From NCBI GenBank assembly GCA_021464415.1, contig CM038467.1, positions 36,301,226 through 36,365,225 on the forward strand: DNA of 64,000 bases, written 5' to 3'. The stretch is from Lonicera japonica (lineage: Eukaryota; Streptophyta; Magnoliopsida; Dipsacales; Caprifoliaceae). A program made the position numbers and the translations under genes. A model generated the notes under the pieces. The model did not search any database. It was not told the DNA's origin and saw only the letters and a program-made list of their open reading frames with translations. Below are positions 1 through 10,718 of the stretch, piece by piece (position 1 is the stretch's first letter; each line of letters opens with the position of its first letter).

Positions 1-507
1 CCCAAACCCTCGGAAGTATTATAAGTGAGTAGGGAGTTGGCTTGCTTGGGCCAACATAAACCGAAAGCATTTACTTCCACTCTCCTTGGCCAAGTACGCC
101 CCCGAGGTATATCGAGTGACGAGAACACTCACGTACCCGGGAAGTATATCAAAAGGCTCTTGCACGTACCCGCCCCTGGGGTATATCGCAAGGTCTTGCC
201 AAAAAGGAGGGAGCCTGAAGCCTTAACCATTCGTACACCTGCGCTGCATATAAGATCGAGTCAAGTTAAAACACTTGTCAAACAGCCGTAGGGGATGTAC
301 CACCTTACGGCCTACTTTTGGACGCCCTTTTTCCGAGGCTCTTCTCGGCAATTTTTAGTGGTTCTTTTGGTAAAAATCGAGTCGCATCACAGTCTTCCTT
401 CATCTTCGCCATGTGGTTTCGTCTACAGTCGTGAAGCAACAAACAGACTGGAAGGTTGGGCCGGCCGTGATCACACCGGAAGACTAGTAAGACCAAGCAC
501 ACCTGAA
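1..507 (+). other. Leader (5' untranslated region) of Tat copy A
   Basis: This stretch lies between the LTR/primer site (outside the window) and the gag ATG. It matches the leader of copy B at 39041-39549 with scattered substitutions. It has open frames in several registers, but none resembles a known domain. The gag start was placed at 508 because the reading is conserved between the copies from there and a Gag-like acidic N-terminus begins. Confidence 0.7.
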
Positions 508-2955
508 ATGGCCGATGAACGTGAGAATCGAGAGACAGATCAGAACCTAGCCGAGGCATCATCAGCTCAGCCAACCCTAGCCGAAATGCACCGTTTACTC
601 ATGACCGTCAGCAGGGATCTGGCAAACCTCACGAACGAGCAACAGGGTACCCGGATCCGAATAGAAGAATTATCAGCCGAACGAACTGCACCACCGGGGT
701 TTGATCGACTACCACCGAATCGAGATCCGAACCAAGGACAGTCTTCACAAGTACTCCCCCCAGTTCAAGGAACCAATCCACCCCAAACGGGCCCTATCGT
801 AATTGGTCCCGTTCAAACCGACCCCAACAATTAGAACCAATGGGCCCCGGATTCAGGCCCCACTTACCAACAGCAAGAGCCACCCATAGTCTGGCCGCAA
901 CCCCAAGTACAACCCGGTTTTGACCCCCAATACCAACCATGGCCACAAGTTCCCGCAAAACCCATTCCACCACCGGCCCCAGCAGCCCTCCCTAATGAAT
1001 ACCCAGACATCAACCGACTTCGGGCAGTATATGCAGAATCGGTAATAGCACGTGAACATCCCGACGAGATGTCAAGAGAGAGTGAGGAAATGAAGAAGCT
1101 AAAAGAGCAGATGAGGGTCCTACAGAAGGGGGTGTCCCTAATAAAATGTGCAGACGAGATCACGGATATGAATGCCTTCTCCCTCTACCCAGAAGCGAGA
1201 TTACCCTAGGGATTCAAACTCCCTTCCATCACCAAGTTCACTGGAACCACGCCCCCTAAAACTCACCTACAGTCCTACATCAGATCCATGCAAGTGTCCG
1301 GTTGTGGAGAGTCGGAATTAGCACAAGCCTTTCACATGACTCTCACGGGAGCCGCCCTGAGATGGTTCTTTGGTCTAGAAAGGCATCACACGCAGACTTG
1401 GAGAGATATCGTCAAAGAATTTATGACCAAATACGGGTCCAACGAGGATTTGGAAATTACCCGTAAACACCTGGAAATGGCCAAACAGGGCGAGAAAGAA
1501 AGCTTCAGCGACTTTGTCACCCGCTGGAGGGAGATGGCCTCCCAAATGTCCAAACGACCCGATGAAGAAGAACAGCTGGAAATCATTCAGAAGAACTTCA
1601 CTCCAGCCGTACTGAATTGCATGGGAAAGCACGTATTCCCACACTTCAGAGCCCTGTTGAGTATGGGGTCACAAGTAGAGGAAGAACTGGCCAAGAAAGT
1701 TGAAACCGATACCAAGAAAGCCTCTTACGCCGGAAGAAAGACGGCCACTCCAGCCGTAAACCAACTAAGCTCGTACCCGTATCAACAAAACCCATTCCAG
1801 CAGTCACCGCAAGTCCCCCCAATGAATTGGCCTACGCAGGGAGACTCTTCAAACACCGAGGCCAAGAAAAGGAGAAATTTCTGCACCCTCCCCACTACTC
1901 TGGTTAAGAGCCTGGAACTACTCCAAAAAGCTGGACTAGTCGCTCCACTCAACCACGCCCCCCACCAAACCCTATTCCCAACACTTGGAGAATGAATGAG
2001 AACTGTGCGTACCATCAAGCGGCAGGCCATGACACGGAACGCTGTTTTAGCTCTCCGCCATCGAATCCAGGACCTCATTGAAGCCGGAACCATCCCCGCA
2101 CCCGGCGGGCCCAATGTTACTAACAATCCACTTCCTAACCATGCTCCACCTGCAGGGATTAATGCCTTGACCACTGATGAAGAAGGCTTCGATCCCGTGG
2201 GACTCATTCGAGATGACCCAACCTACACGGCACTCATTGTACTGCCAGCAAAGGCTCAAGTTACCCCAGGCCTCAATTCAATAATCGACCAATGGATGGC
2301 CAAAATGAACTTCCTACCCGGGCAGGGTTTAGGAAAAACAAATCAGGGGATCTCACAACCACTCACAATCAAAACCAATCCCGGAAAATCTGGGATAGGA
2401 TGGACCCAGAATAAGAAGAAACAATCATGGAAATCCCAAAACCCCCCCAGGGAGACAATCTGTATGACAGAAACCTCCCCCGGGACTTTCAGTTGGTCGA
2501 CAGAGCCAGAATCGTCAGAAACTTCAGAGGAATCAAACCAGGCATCCCTTTGGATCCAACAAATCACCCGTTCAGGAAGGGTATACCAACCACCACCGGA
2601 TGCTGAGAAAACACCGCCACCTAAGGAAATAGGAGAAGATAGAGTGCTTGAGCAGTTGAAGAAGACCCAGGCACACATCACCATTTGGGGCCTCTTGGTT
2701 GCCTCCAAACCCCACAGGACCGCTTTCATCAAACTTCTGGACGAAGCCGTGATATCACCGGACTCCACACCCGAACAACTGCCAAACATGATCGGGTCAC
2801 TTACAGTCCAAAGAAGTCTGTCATTTTCAGATGAAGACTTGTCTCCATTGGGGAGAAAACACAGCCTGGCTCTCCACATCACCGTCCGAACCCGAGGGAA
2901 GATCTTGCCACAAGTCCTCATCGACAATGGGTCGACCATAAATGTTTGCCCCTGA
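508..2955 (+). pseudogene. gag: gag and start of protease, Tat copy A (broken)
   Basis: Gag forms the virus-like particle and binds genomic RNA. The N-terminus (from MADERENRE) is followed by a proline-rich stretch. A retrotransposon-gag fold runs from about 1255 to 1700, with the family pattern ALRWFFGLE and KQGEKESFSDFVTRWREMA. Near 2005-2050 a CxYHxxxGHxTExC knuckle sits at a one-base insertion relative to copy B. A G-patch-like block (PGQGLGK to GIGW) follows at about 2320-2405. The protease active site is DNGS at 2923-2934, a Tat variant of D-S/T-G. Lesions are TAG at 832-834 (also in B), TAG at 1207-1209, the +1 shift near 2050, and a one-C loss near 2950 that ends the frame. Confidence 0.9.
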
Positions 2956-5311
2956 AGACTGCCAGATGCTTGGGTATCTTGGATTCAGAGCTTTCACCAT
3001 CCGCCGTAACCGTCAGGGCCTATGATAATACCAGGAGGGCCGTTCTGGGTTCTCTGAAGCTTGATCTCATGGTCGGTCCCAGAATTTTTCGGCCGATTTC
3101 CAAATCATAGACATTCCCTCCAGTTTCAACCTCCTGCTGGGAAGAGCGTGGCTACACGACATAGGAGCACTCCCCTCCTCCTTGCACCAAAAGATCAAGA
3201 TACCGTTTGAAGGGAACATAATTACCATCCAAGGAGATCCTGAAAGGACCTTGGCAGATGTGGAGTTACCTATTTTGGGAATCGGGAGCCAGAGCATACA
3301 GTTAGGAGGCTTTTCTTATGAGCCTCAAGTACAAACTCTCAGCACTCAGATAATCGAATATCTTCCCCCAGACAATATCCCCGGTCTCAGCACCAAGATT
3401 ACAAATATGCTAAGAATGATGAAATACTTACCTGGAGCCGGCCTAGGAATGGGACAATCAGGACTACTTAAAGCCTTGGAATCGGTAACGAGGTACGAAA
3501 GGGAAGGTTTGGGGTACCAACACACTGAAGAAGACGATCAGCAAAAAAGGGGCCGAGGGCATCAGTATCCGAGTTTCAGCTCTCTGAACGGATTCTTTAT
3601 CAAAGAAGGAGAGGACTTCCCCTTTTGCGGCTTCCAGGAGCCTTGGAGAAATAGCAACGGAGAGAACCTTCCTGGATGGGAAATCTTCTATGAAGAGGAC
3701 CTCTATATCAAGGAAAACACCGTACACAGCTTCTCTACCAAGTTGACAATCGGGTCGAAGGAAGAAAGTGAAGACAGGAAAGGCGAAGAGGAAGAAATGA
3801 TCGAAGATCTCTTCGACATCATGGCTCTGGGGGATGATGAGCCAAGAGACGACCTTGTACACTTGATATACGCTGATCCAGACTACCAAAGGGAAGGGGA
3901 AAATAGTGAAATTATAAGGGTGAGAGGTGAGAGTGAAAGTAAGGCTAGGAAAGAGCCACTCCTAGATTTACTCTTTAAACTTATACCTGTAAACACTATT
4001 ATCAATGAAGAAAACTCTGTGTTGCGTTATCCTGTTATTTGTAATTCTGTAATAGCTTATAAGGAGTTAGAAAGACTGAACGAACACCCGGAACGGGAGG
4101 AACAGCGTATACGGAGTGAGGAAGGAGACACTCTCGAAATTAACCTCGGAACAGAAAAGGAAAGAAAGGAGGTCCGCATTGGGACAAGTCTGAGTGAAAC
4201 AGAAAAAGAGGAATTCACACAAACTCTGAAAGAGTACGTGGATGTCTTCGCCTGGTCTTATGCGGATATGCCAGGATTGAACAGTCAGATAGTCATGCAC
4301 GAGATACATACCAAGCCAGAGTTCAGACCTGTCAAGCAAAAGTTAAGAAAACTTACGCCAGAATGGTCCCTAAAGGTAAAGGAGGAGGTGATGAAACAAT
4401 TAAGTGTGGGTTTCTTGCGGGTAATCGAATACCCTTCGTGGTTAGCCAACATCGTGCCTGTTCCAAAAGCTAATGGGAAAGTCCGCATGTGTGTGGATTA
4501 CCGGGATCTCAATAAAGCTTGTCCAAAAGACGATTTTCCCTTGCCCAACATCGATTTGATAGTAGATAATACTGCCAACCACGCCCTGAAGTCATTTGTG
4601 GATGGTTTTGCCGGATATAACCAAATCAAGATGCACCCAGATCACCAAGAGAAAACGGCTTTCATCACACCATGGGGAACATACTGCTACACCGTTATGC
4701 CATTTGGGCTAAAAAACGCTGGGGCAACATATCAGAGGGCGGCTACGGCTATCTTTCACGACATGATTCACAAAGAAGTAGAGGTGTATGTGGACGACAT
4801 GATAATCAAATCAAAGGAGAGGGAAGGTCACATACCAGCCCTGCGAACCTTCTTCGACCGGCTCCGCCAGTACCAGATGAGACTCAATCCGCAGAAATGT
4901 GTGTTCGGGGTGACCAAGGGAAAACTCCTAGGTTATGTTGTCAGTAAGAGAGGAATCGAGGTAGACCCTGCCAAGGTTCAAGCTATCCAAGAAATGCCTA
5001 AACCTCGTACTGAGAAAGAAGTCGGGGATTTTTGGGTAATCTGCAGTACATCAGTAGGTTCATCTCTCAGCTCACTCAAACTTGCGAGCCCATCTTCAAA
5101 CTCCTAAGGAAATCTTCACCGGGAGAGTGGGACGATCAGTGCCAGGAAGCTTTTGATAGAATCAAAGAATATCTCTCCAAACCCCCAGTATTAGCCCCAC
5201 CACAAACCGGACTACCTTTAATTTTATACCTAACCGTCACTGATTCAGCCGCGGGAGCAATGCTAGCCCAGCACCTGACCGATACCCGGAAGGAGCAGGC
5301 CATCTATTTCC
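2956..5311 (+). pseudogene. pol: protease end, G-patch, reverse transcriptase and first RNase H part, Tat copy A
   Basis: After the frameshift the rest of the protease (LLLGRAW) reads to about 3180. A second G-patch-like block (GAGLGMGQSG to EGLGY) lies at about 3435-3515, followed by an acidic linker. The reverse transcriptase spans roughly 4300-4950: it has the MCVDYRDLNKA, FVDGFAGYNQI and MPFGLKNAGATYQR boxes, and the catalytic YVDD at 4787-4798. A one-base loss near 5028 shifts the frame. The connection and RNase H start then continue to 5311, where a solo LTR interrupts the domain. Copy B shows the uninterrupted arrangement. Confidence 0.92.
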
Positions 5312-5574
5312 TGTGAACACCCCAATCCACGACTCTCGTGCGAATACTGATTTTCTTTAAGCATCCTGCATTTAATCATGAATCATCATACATGTAGAAA
5401 GACTGATAGGAAAGACTCCAATTTTGGACGCGTTGGGAGTCTAAGATAACCCTTGTTGCCTCTTCGCTTACTAGGACGGGGATCGACCTGCCCGGTCAGG
5501 TCGCGGGGTGCGGGGCAGCGCCCCGTTAGAAAATTTGGTTTTTTCCGAGCGCTCCTGCACATTTTTATGAGCCA

Positions 5575-5790
5575 GCCGCACCCCCCTGTCGCACGCCCAA
5601 CCGTACGGCTACCTGCCAACCGTACGGTTGGCACCTCCTAGCCGCACCCCCCTGTCGCACGCCCAACCGTACGGCTACCTGCCAACCGTACGGTTGGCAC
5701 CTTCTAACCGCACCCCCTAGCCGCACGCCCAACCGTACGGCTACCTGCCAGCCGTACGGCTGGCACACCCCTGTCGCACGCCCCAGCCGC
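5575..5790 (+). repeat. 66-bp tandem repeat with CCGTACGG palindromes
   Basis: Three full units and a partial fourth have a period of 66 bp. Each full unit holds two CCGTACGG palindromes, at 5601, 5620, 5667, 5686, 5733 and 5752. The second of each pair is widened to CCAACCGTACGGTTGG or, in the third unit, CCAGCCGTACGGCTGG. The array ends about 60 bp before the TATA box, which is the upstream-promoter position of the LTR. Confidence 0.93.
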
Positions 5791-5850
5791 ACCCCATGCG
5801 GCTACCCCTGCGGTTGGCCTCTTTTGGAGCGTTTTTGGCGCAAATGTTGC

Positions 5851-5858
5851 TATAAATA
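5851..5858 (+). promoter_or_regulatory. TATA box of the solo LTR
   Basis: TATAAATA followed by GG lies in an otherwise GC-rich stretch, 3' of the palindrome repeat. Position and sequence match the TATAAATAGG of the copy B LTR, so transcription probably starts about 30 bp downstream. Confidence 0.65.
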
Positions 5859-6424
5859 GGACCCTTGGGATCCCATTTTAGGGATCATCAACATGGAATA
5901 GCATTTTGGGTAAGAAGGAGCTTTGTCAAAGTCTCTAGAAAGTCATTTTTAGAGAAATTCTGAGAGAAGGCTAGTGAGAGAAAGCTCTAGAGAGAGAAAG
6001 CTTTAGAGAAAGAAGGAAGTCAAGGCAAAGTCCTCCTATCTTCTGCAAGCGCAGCAGGTATAACTTTCTACCAAATCCTTAAATTTCAGTACTGCATTTA
6101 ATTTCGTTTTTAATATAAAAAATTAGATAACTTGCAAAGAAGTTCACTGCTTTCAAAACAAATCCTTTCTAAGTTTTACAAGAAATCTAAAACCTGTTTT
6201 GACACGTTTTCAAAACAAACAAAAATACAAAAACAGTTTCCAAAAGAAAGGAACTACGAGACTCTGATTTCATTCTACGAATGAATACGTAGGCGCTCGC
6301 AAAGCTCGAGTCTGATTTCAAAATATTGTTTTAAACTAAATTTATCGGAAAGGACTATTCTAAAAAAACCATTCGAACTACTTGCAAGATATCTAAAATA
6401 GGAATTAAATACATGATCCATTAA

Positions 6425-6489
6425 GAGACCGAAAGGGCGAATTGGGTGCCTAACACCTTCCCAATTCGTAATGTAGTTCCCGAACCCTA
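6425..6489 (+). promoter_or_regulatory. Conserved U5 block in the solo LTR
   Basis: About 60 bp here (from GAGACCGAAAGGGCG to CCCGAACCCTA) closely match 38476-38540 in the copy B LTR, although the LTRs differ elsewhere. A PBS-like TGGCGACTCT follows at 6597-6606. The block may be an RNA signal needed in U5; its function is not known to me. Confidence 0.6.
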
Positions 6490-6688
6490 GCAAAGTCAAT
6501 TTTCAAAATAAATCTCTGGTTTCAAACGTATGAAAGATAGTTCGTTTTCGAATCATCCTTCGTACGACCTTTTGTTTGTTTTCTCGTAAAACAAACTGGC
6601 GACTCTACAAAACACGTTTTCAAAGAAAACCGAGAAAGGACTACTCTTTTCTCCTTCTCGGGGGTATGGGTCCGGATTCCCACATTCC

Positions 6689-8757
6689 TCAGCAAAAAGC
6701 TGTCCCCGTTTGAGATAAACTACACACCATTGGAGAAATCGTGTACCGCTCTCGTCTGGGTAACACAGAAACTACGGCACTATATGCTAGTTTTCCCAGT
6801 CATCCTGGCATCACGGATCGATCCGTTGAAATACCTCTTCGAGAAACCGGCTCTCTCGAACCGAATGGCAAAATGGTTGTTTCTACTCTCCGAATTCGAC
6901 ATCACCTACATGACCCAAAAGGCAGTCAAAGGCAAGATCATAGCTGATTACCTGGCCCACAATCCGATATTATGAGACATGCTAGAAGAAGCCGAGTTCC
7001 CGGACGAAACCATCATGAACGTCGAGATTGATGAAGACTGGAAGTTGTACTTTGACGGGGCTGCCAATCGAAACGGAAACGGGATAGGCATCCTGTTAGT
7101 TTCTCCGGACCAAACTCACTCCCCGGTATCATATCGTCTGGACTTTTTTTGCACCAACAACATGGCCGAATATGAAGCATGCATACTCGGGTTAGAGATC
7201 GCTCTTCAAAAGGGTATAAAGAGAATACAGGTATACGGAGATTCAGGACTAGTGGTCCACCAAGTCCTGAAGGAATGGAAGATCAGAGATGAGAAATTAG
7301 TCCCTTACCTCGCCCGACTAGAGGATGTCGCAGGAAAGTTCGAGCGTGTGGAGTTTTACTATATCCCCAGGTACCAGAATAGTTTTGCTGACGCATTGGC
7401 AACCCTGGCATCTATGATCGATATCCCGGAGGGGGTGGAAGAAATAACCCTTACGGTACAAAAGAAGTCAGAACCAGCACACTGCACGGCCTTGGTGGTA
7501 GAGAATGAAGGGAAAGGGGATCCAACCACTTGGTTTTACGATATCTGGAACCTGCTGAAGAACCATCAGTATCCTGAGAAAACAGACAAGAGAACGCGGG
7601 TCACCCTCAGAAGACTAGCATCAGGATTCATACTCTGTGCCGGAAGATTATATAAAAGGAACTACGACGGGACTCATCTTCAATGTCTCACCGAAGAAGA
7701 ATCGGTTAAAATGATGGATCAGATACATGGGGGCGATTGCGGACCTTATATGAGCGGGCATACACTTGCCCGCAAGATCATCAGGCAAGGGTATTTCTGG
7801 TCTACCCTACAAACCGACTGTGCTGACCATGTACGCCGTTGTCACAAATGCCAAATCTATGCTAAATCCCAGAAGCTTCCTCCAAAAAAGCTGTACAACA
7901 TGACTGCTCCCTGGCCTTTCGCAACTTGGGGAATCGACGTCATAGGGAAAATCTCGCCCAAAGCCAGCAACGGCCATGAATTCATACTAATAGCCATCGA
8001 CTACTTCACCAAATGGGTGGAAGCCGAGTCTTACCAGACCCTGGATGCCAGGAAAGTTGCCCGATTCATCAAAAGGAACATTGTCTGCCGATATGGGGTC
8101 CCACACGAGATCATCTCAGATAACGGCACCCACTTCGAAGGAGATGCTAATACAGTCATGGAGGAATACGGTATCACCTGACACAAATCTTCGCCATATA
8201 GACCACAAACCAATGGGGCAGTTGAAGCCGCCAACAAGAATTTGAAGAATATCCTAAGCAAAATGACCGACACCTGTCGAGACTGGCCAGAGAAGTTACC
8301 TTATGCATTGTGGGGATATCGCACCACCGAGAGGGTCTCCACAGGGGCAACCCCGTTCTCTCTTACATACGGGATGGAAGCAGTCCTCCCTGTCGAGTTA
8401 GAGGTCCCTTCCCTCAGAGTAATGCTAGAGAATCAAGTCAATGAACTGGAGTGGGTCCAGGCACGGTATAACGAGCTAGCCCTATTGGATGAGAAAAGAT
8501 TGAAAGCAGCATACCACCATCAGGGGTATCAGAATAGAATCGCTCGAGCATTTAACCAGAAAGTGAGGACTCGGGGTATCAACGAGAACGATATTGTATT
8601 GAAAGAAATTCGAGAACCGGCCAGAGATCCGAGGGGTAAGTTCGGGCAGAAGTGGACAGGGCCATACATCGTCAAAGAAATCGATACAGGAGGTGCCGCT
8701 ATACTCACTGATTTGATGGGCAGTTACTACATTCACCAGTCAACATGGATCGACTGA
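6689..8757 (+). pseudogene. pol: RNase H end, archaeal-type RNase H and integrase, Tat copy A
   Basis: The first RNase H resumes after the solo LTR and reads to a TGA at 6973-6975. A second RNase H follows at about 7040-7420: the metal-binding DGAANRNG begins with Asp at 7054-7056, followed by EYEACILGLE, GDSGLVV and NSFADALATLASM. This dual arrangement is diagnostic of Tat/Ogre elements. Integrase follows, with an HHCC finger (HGGDCGP to CHKCQ) near 7720-7855, the core GIDVIGKI, ISDNGTHFEG and a glutamate in NGAVEA, and a C-terminal GKFGQKWTGPYIV. There is no chromodomain. Further lesions are TGA at 8179-8181 and a one-base loss near 8716 that changes the last residues. Confidence 0.92.
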
Positions 8758-8900
8758 AGAAGTATTATCAATAGGTGTGGCATGTAATAAGAACTACGTA
8801 AACCTGAGCCCCAACTCAAAACTTTTTGTTCTTTGTGAAAATCAAAAAGGGGAACGTAGGCAACCTGAGAAGTGACTTCAGGCCCGGTTTAAACTTTGTA

Positions 8901-8912
8901 AATAAATTTATT
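8901..8912. terminator. Palindromic poly(A) signal between convergent genes, copy A
   Basis: AATAAATTTATT is a perfect palindrome and gives the hexamer AATAAA on both strands. It lies about 145 bp after the gag-pol stop and about 86 bp after the stop of the antisense DUF7745-like gene. It is identical at 46579-46590 in copy B. Use as a signal is inferred. Confidence 0.5.
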
Positions 8913-8997
8913 TTCCACAAACAGTCCCTCATATATTATTAAAAGGTGGTTCAGAACACCGAAGGTTACAAAGGAGACATAACAAATACGAAAGAAA

Positions 8998-10254
8998 CTA
9001 ATCCCTAGGGGTTGGCCACACTGGGTCCTCAATAGCCAAATCGATCCGAGCTTCGTCCAAGATCTGATATGCAAAGACAATGTTATCATCAGTAGCCTCC
9101 GTATCCATGAACCGGAACCATTCCATTTGAAAGGGGTCGTCGATCAGTTCTCCTTCCAGAGATTGCCAGCAAGAGCGGATGATATCAGCCCGGAGGGGCC
9201 GGGTAATACCAAAACGGGCATAGTTGAACCGACGAGTCAGTCGAGCACGCCACATCCTCTCTACCGATAAAGAAACATGTGGGGTCACAAATTTAGACTC
9301 AGAAGAGAAGTTGTTCAGACCAAGGGAAACCTCCTGAGGAATGTTAAACTGCCGAAAAAGACGCCCAGGGAGATAAAAGGAAGTGAACCAGAGCCCGCGG
9401 AGCCGAACATAGTTCTGACCCCCAGTGCTAAGTACCATCGCCCTCAGCTTCCACCAAGGAATGTTCCACCGGATAGCCCGAAAGTTCTCCGAAAACCATA
9501 CCGTCCAATCAGAGGAAGACATGGTCAAAGCACCAAAGAGAGGCCGATGGAAGAAATGAGTCGGATTGTTGAGCCGAGCTCCGTTGAAACCCACCGATCG
9601 AAAGCGCTCTAGCAGCCACATGTATAGCAAACGCGGACTCCCCCGGAAGAAGGGCGAGGCCCCCCGTTGAACATCATCAAGACCATTCAGGGTCTCTGCA
9701 AGAATGATCGGCACTATAGACTCCCCATTTCTAGCCTGGTAAATCAGACTCAGGATAGTCGGATCAACACGGGAAGAACCCGTCACCAGCAGCATATCAG
9801 AAACCAGGCAAATCAGGGCCGCTGCAGTACGCCCCACGCCGTAAGAGGCCCTATCTTCATAACGATGAAAGAACCTCACCATTTTATGGAGGTCAAGAAA
9901 ACCATCGGCAATAAAACCATCACAGGCCGCCGGGGGAATGGCTAACAGAGCAATTAGCATGTCACGGGGACCGATTTCTTCTATGGGAACTGCCATCGGG
10001 AGACAGACGTCAGAACGTAACAGCCAGGAAAACTCCTCGTAAGTCGGGCAGAGCTCGTCAAGCCCAAAACAGAAAAGGTGATCCACAGGGCTCCAAAAAT
10101 GCAAAGCGCCTAACAAAAAGGAAAAATCTACAGGGCGATGACACCAGCCCGCCAAAGGACTGAATGCACCGAAGTTCAAGCCGTTTTCAGAAGATACCAA
10201 AGCATCCCGAGCATTAATGAAGGAAAAATCAGAGTTTGTACGATAAGAAGACAT
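8998..10254 (-). CDS. Antisense DUF7745-like protein, open in copy A
   Basis: The frame has 418 codons without a stop. It starts at the ATG reading MSSYRTNSDF, and earlier ATGs in the same frame lie upstream of the TATA box. The middle part (HRYEDRASYGVGRTAAALI, VDPTILSLIYQARNG, IILAETLNGLDD, GSPRLLYMWLLERF) resembles the plant family DUF7745, known from Tat-type elements and related host proteins; its biochemical role is unknown. The early YEEFSWLL also fits. No signal peptide or membrane segment is seen. It lies behind integrase on the opposite strand with its own TATA box 40 bp upstream and palindromes further up. Copy B has the same gene with two nonsense codons. The family call is from motif memory. 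Confidence 0.72.
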   Translation of the reverse strand: MSSYRTNSDFSFINARDALVSSENGLNFGAFSPLAGWCHRPVDFSFLLGALHFWSPVDHLFCFGLDELCPTYEEFSWLLRSDVCLPMAVPIEEIGPRDMLIALLAIPPAACDGFIADGFLDLHKMVRFFHRYEDRASYGVGRTAAALICLVSDMLLVTGSSRVDPTILSLIYQARNGESIVPIILAETLNGLDDVQRGASPFFRGSPRLLYMWLLERFRSVGFNGARLNNPTHFFHRPLFGALTMSSSDWTVWFSENFRAIRWNIPWWKLRAMVLSTGGQNYVRLRGLWFTSFYLPGRLFRQFNIPQEVSLGLNNFSSESKFVTPHVSLSVERMWRARLTRRFNYARFGITRPLRADIIRSCWQSLEGELIDDPFQMEWFRFMDTEATDDNIVFAYQILDEARIDLAIEDPVWPTPRD

Positions 10255-10292
10255 TGTGGAGAGGTGTGGGGATGAAGGAAGGAAGATGGGTG

Positions 10293-10372
10293 TATTTATA
10301 GCAAAAAAATGAGGGACCTGTACCTGTTTGTCGCGCGACAAACCCATATCCGGGAGGGATTGTCGCGCGACA
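10293..10372 (-). promoter_or_regulatory. Promoter of the antisense DUF7745-like gene, copy A
   Basis: Read on the minus strand, a TATAAATA box (10293-10300) lies 40 bp before the ATG. Two perfect TGTCGCGCGACA palindromes lie upstream at 10329-10340 and 10361-10372. The same palindrome is found at the LTR promoter and the PMD gene promoter in copy B. Confidence 0.7.
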
Positions 10373-10718
10373 AACTCCTTTGGGGTCACCCTAATTTTGT
10401 TCTTTCTACACATAGCAGTCATGATTGCCAAAAGAATCATTTTTGGATGCTTTCTTGTTCTCACTTTGCTCTTTGTTTACAGGAAAAAATATCACTACAC
10501 TACGAGGTATGACTTCTAAATTGCCGACTCTTATATATATATATATGTGTATATATTTTTCACATACAGAGAATAAAAGTATAATCACACACAAATAAAG
10601 ATGTTTCATAAATCCAATAAAAAGCAGTTTTTTAAAAAAAAAAACTAAATATCTGTATAAACATGTCTAAATAAGTACATATCTGTCCGAACTAAACACT
10701 AAGTGCAGAAAGGGAAAA
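10373..10718. other. Spacer between the two antisense genes, copy A
   Basis: The stretch is AT-rich with a short (TA)n run near 10533-10557. It separates the DUF7745-like promoter from the 3' end of the PMD gene. No coding signal was seen. Confidence 0.5.

Larger units (their letters stand above)
5312..6684 (+). mobile_element. Solo LTR of a second Tat-like family
   Basis: The insert begins TGTGAACACC and ends TCCCACA. It sits in the RNase H codons of copy A, and the uninterrupted sequence exists in copy B. TTCC flanks both ends (5308-5311 and 6685-6688). One more T can be read as part of a 5-bp duplication if the first LTR base is assigned to the flank. No primer site or internal region follows, so this is a solo LTR left by LTR-LTR recombination. 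Inside are a 66-bp tandem repeat, a TATA box, and a U5-like block shared with the LTR of copies A and B, so the family is related though its upstream half is different. Orientation was taken from the TATA box and U5 block. Confidence 0.88.

Noticed and set aside
295..834. Longer gag open frame starting at 295
   Set aside because: The upstream part is poorly conserved in copy B (indels near 39371-39420 break the register), so the start at 508 was preferred.
5386..5792. Open frames on both strands in the solo LTR
   Set aside because: They follow the 66-bp palindromic repeat; no domain.
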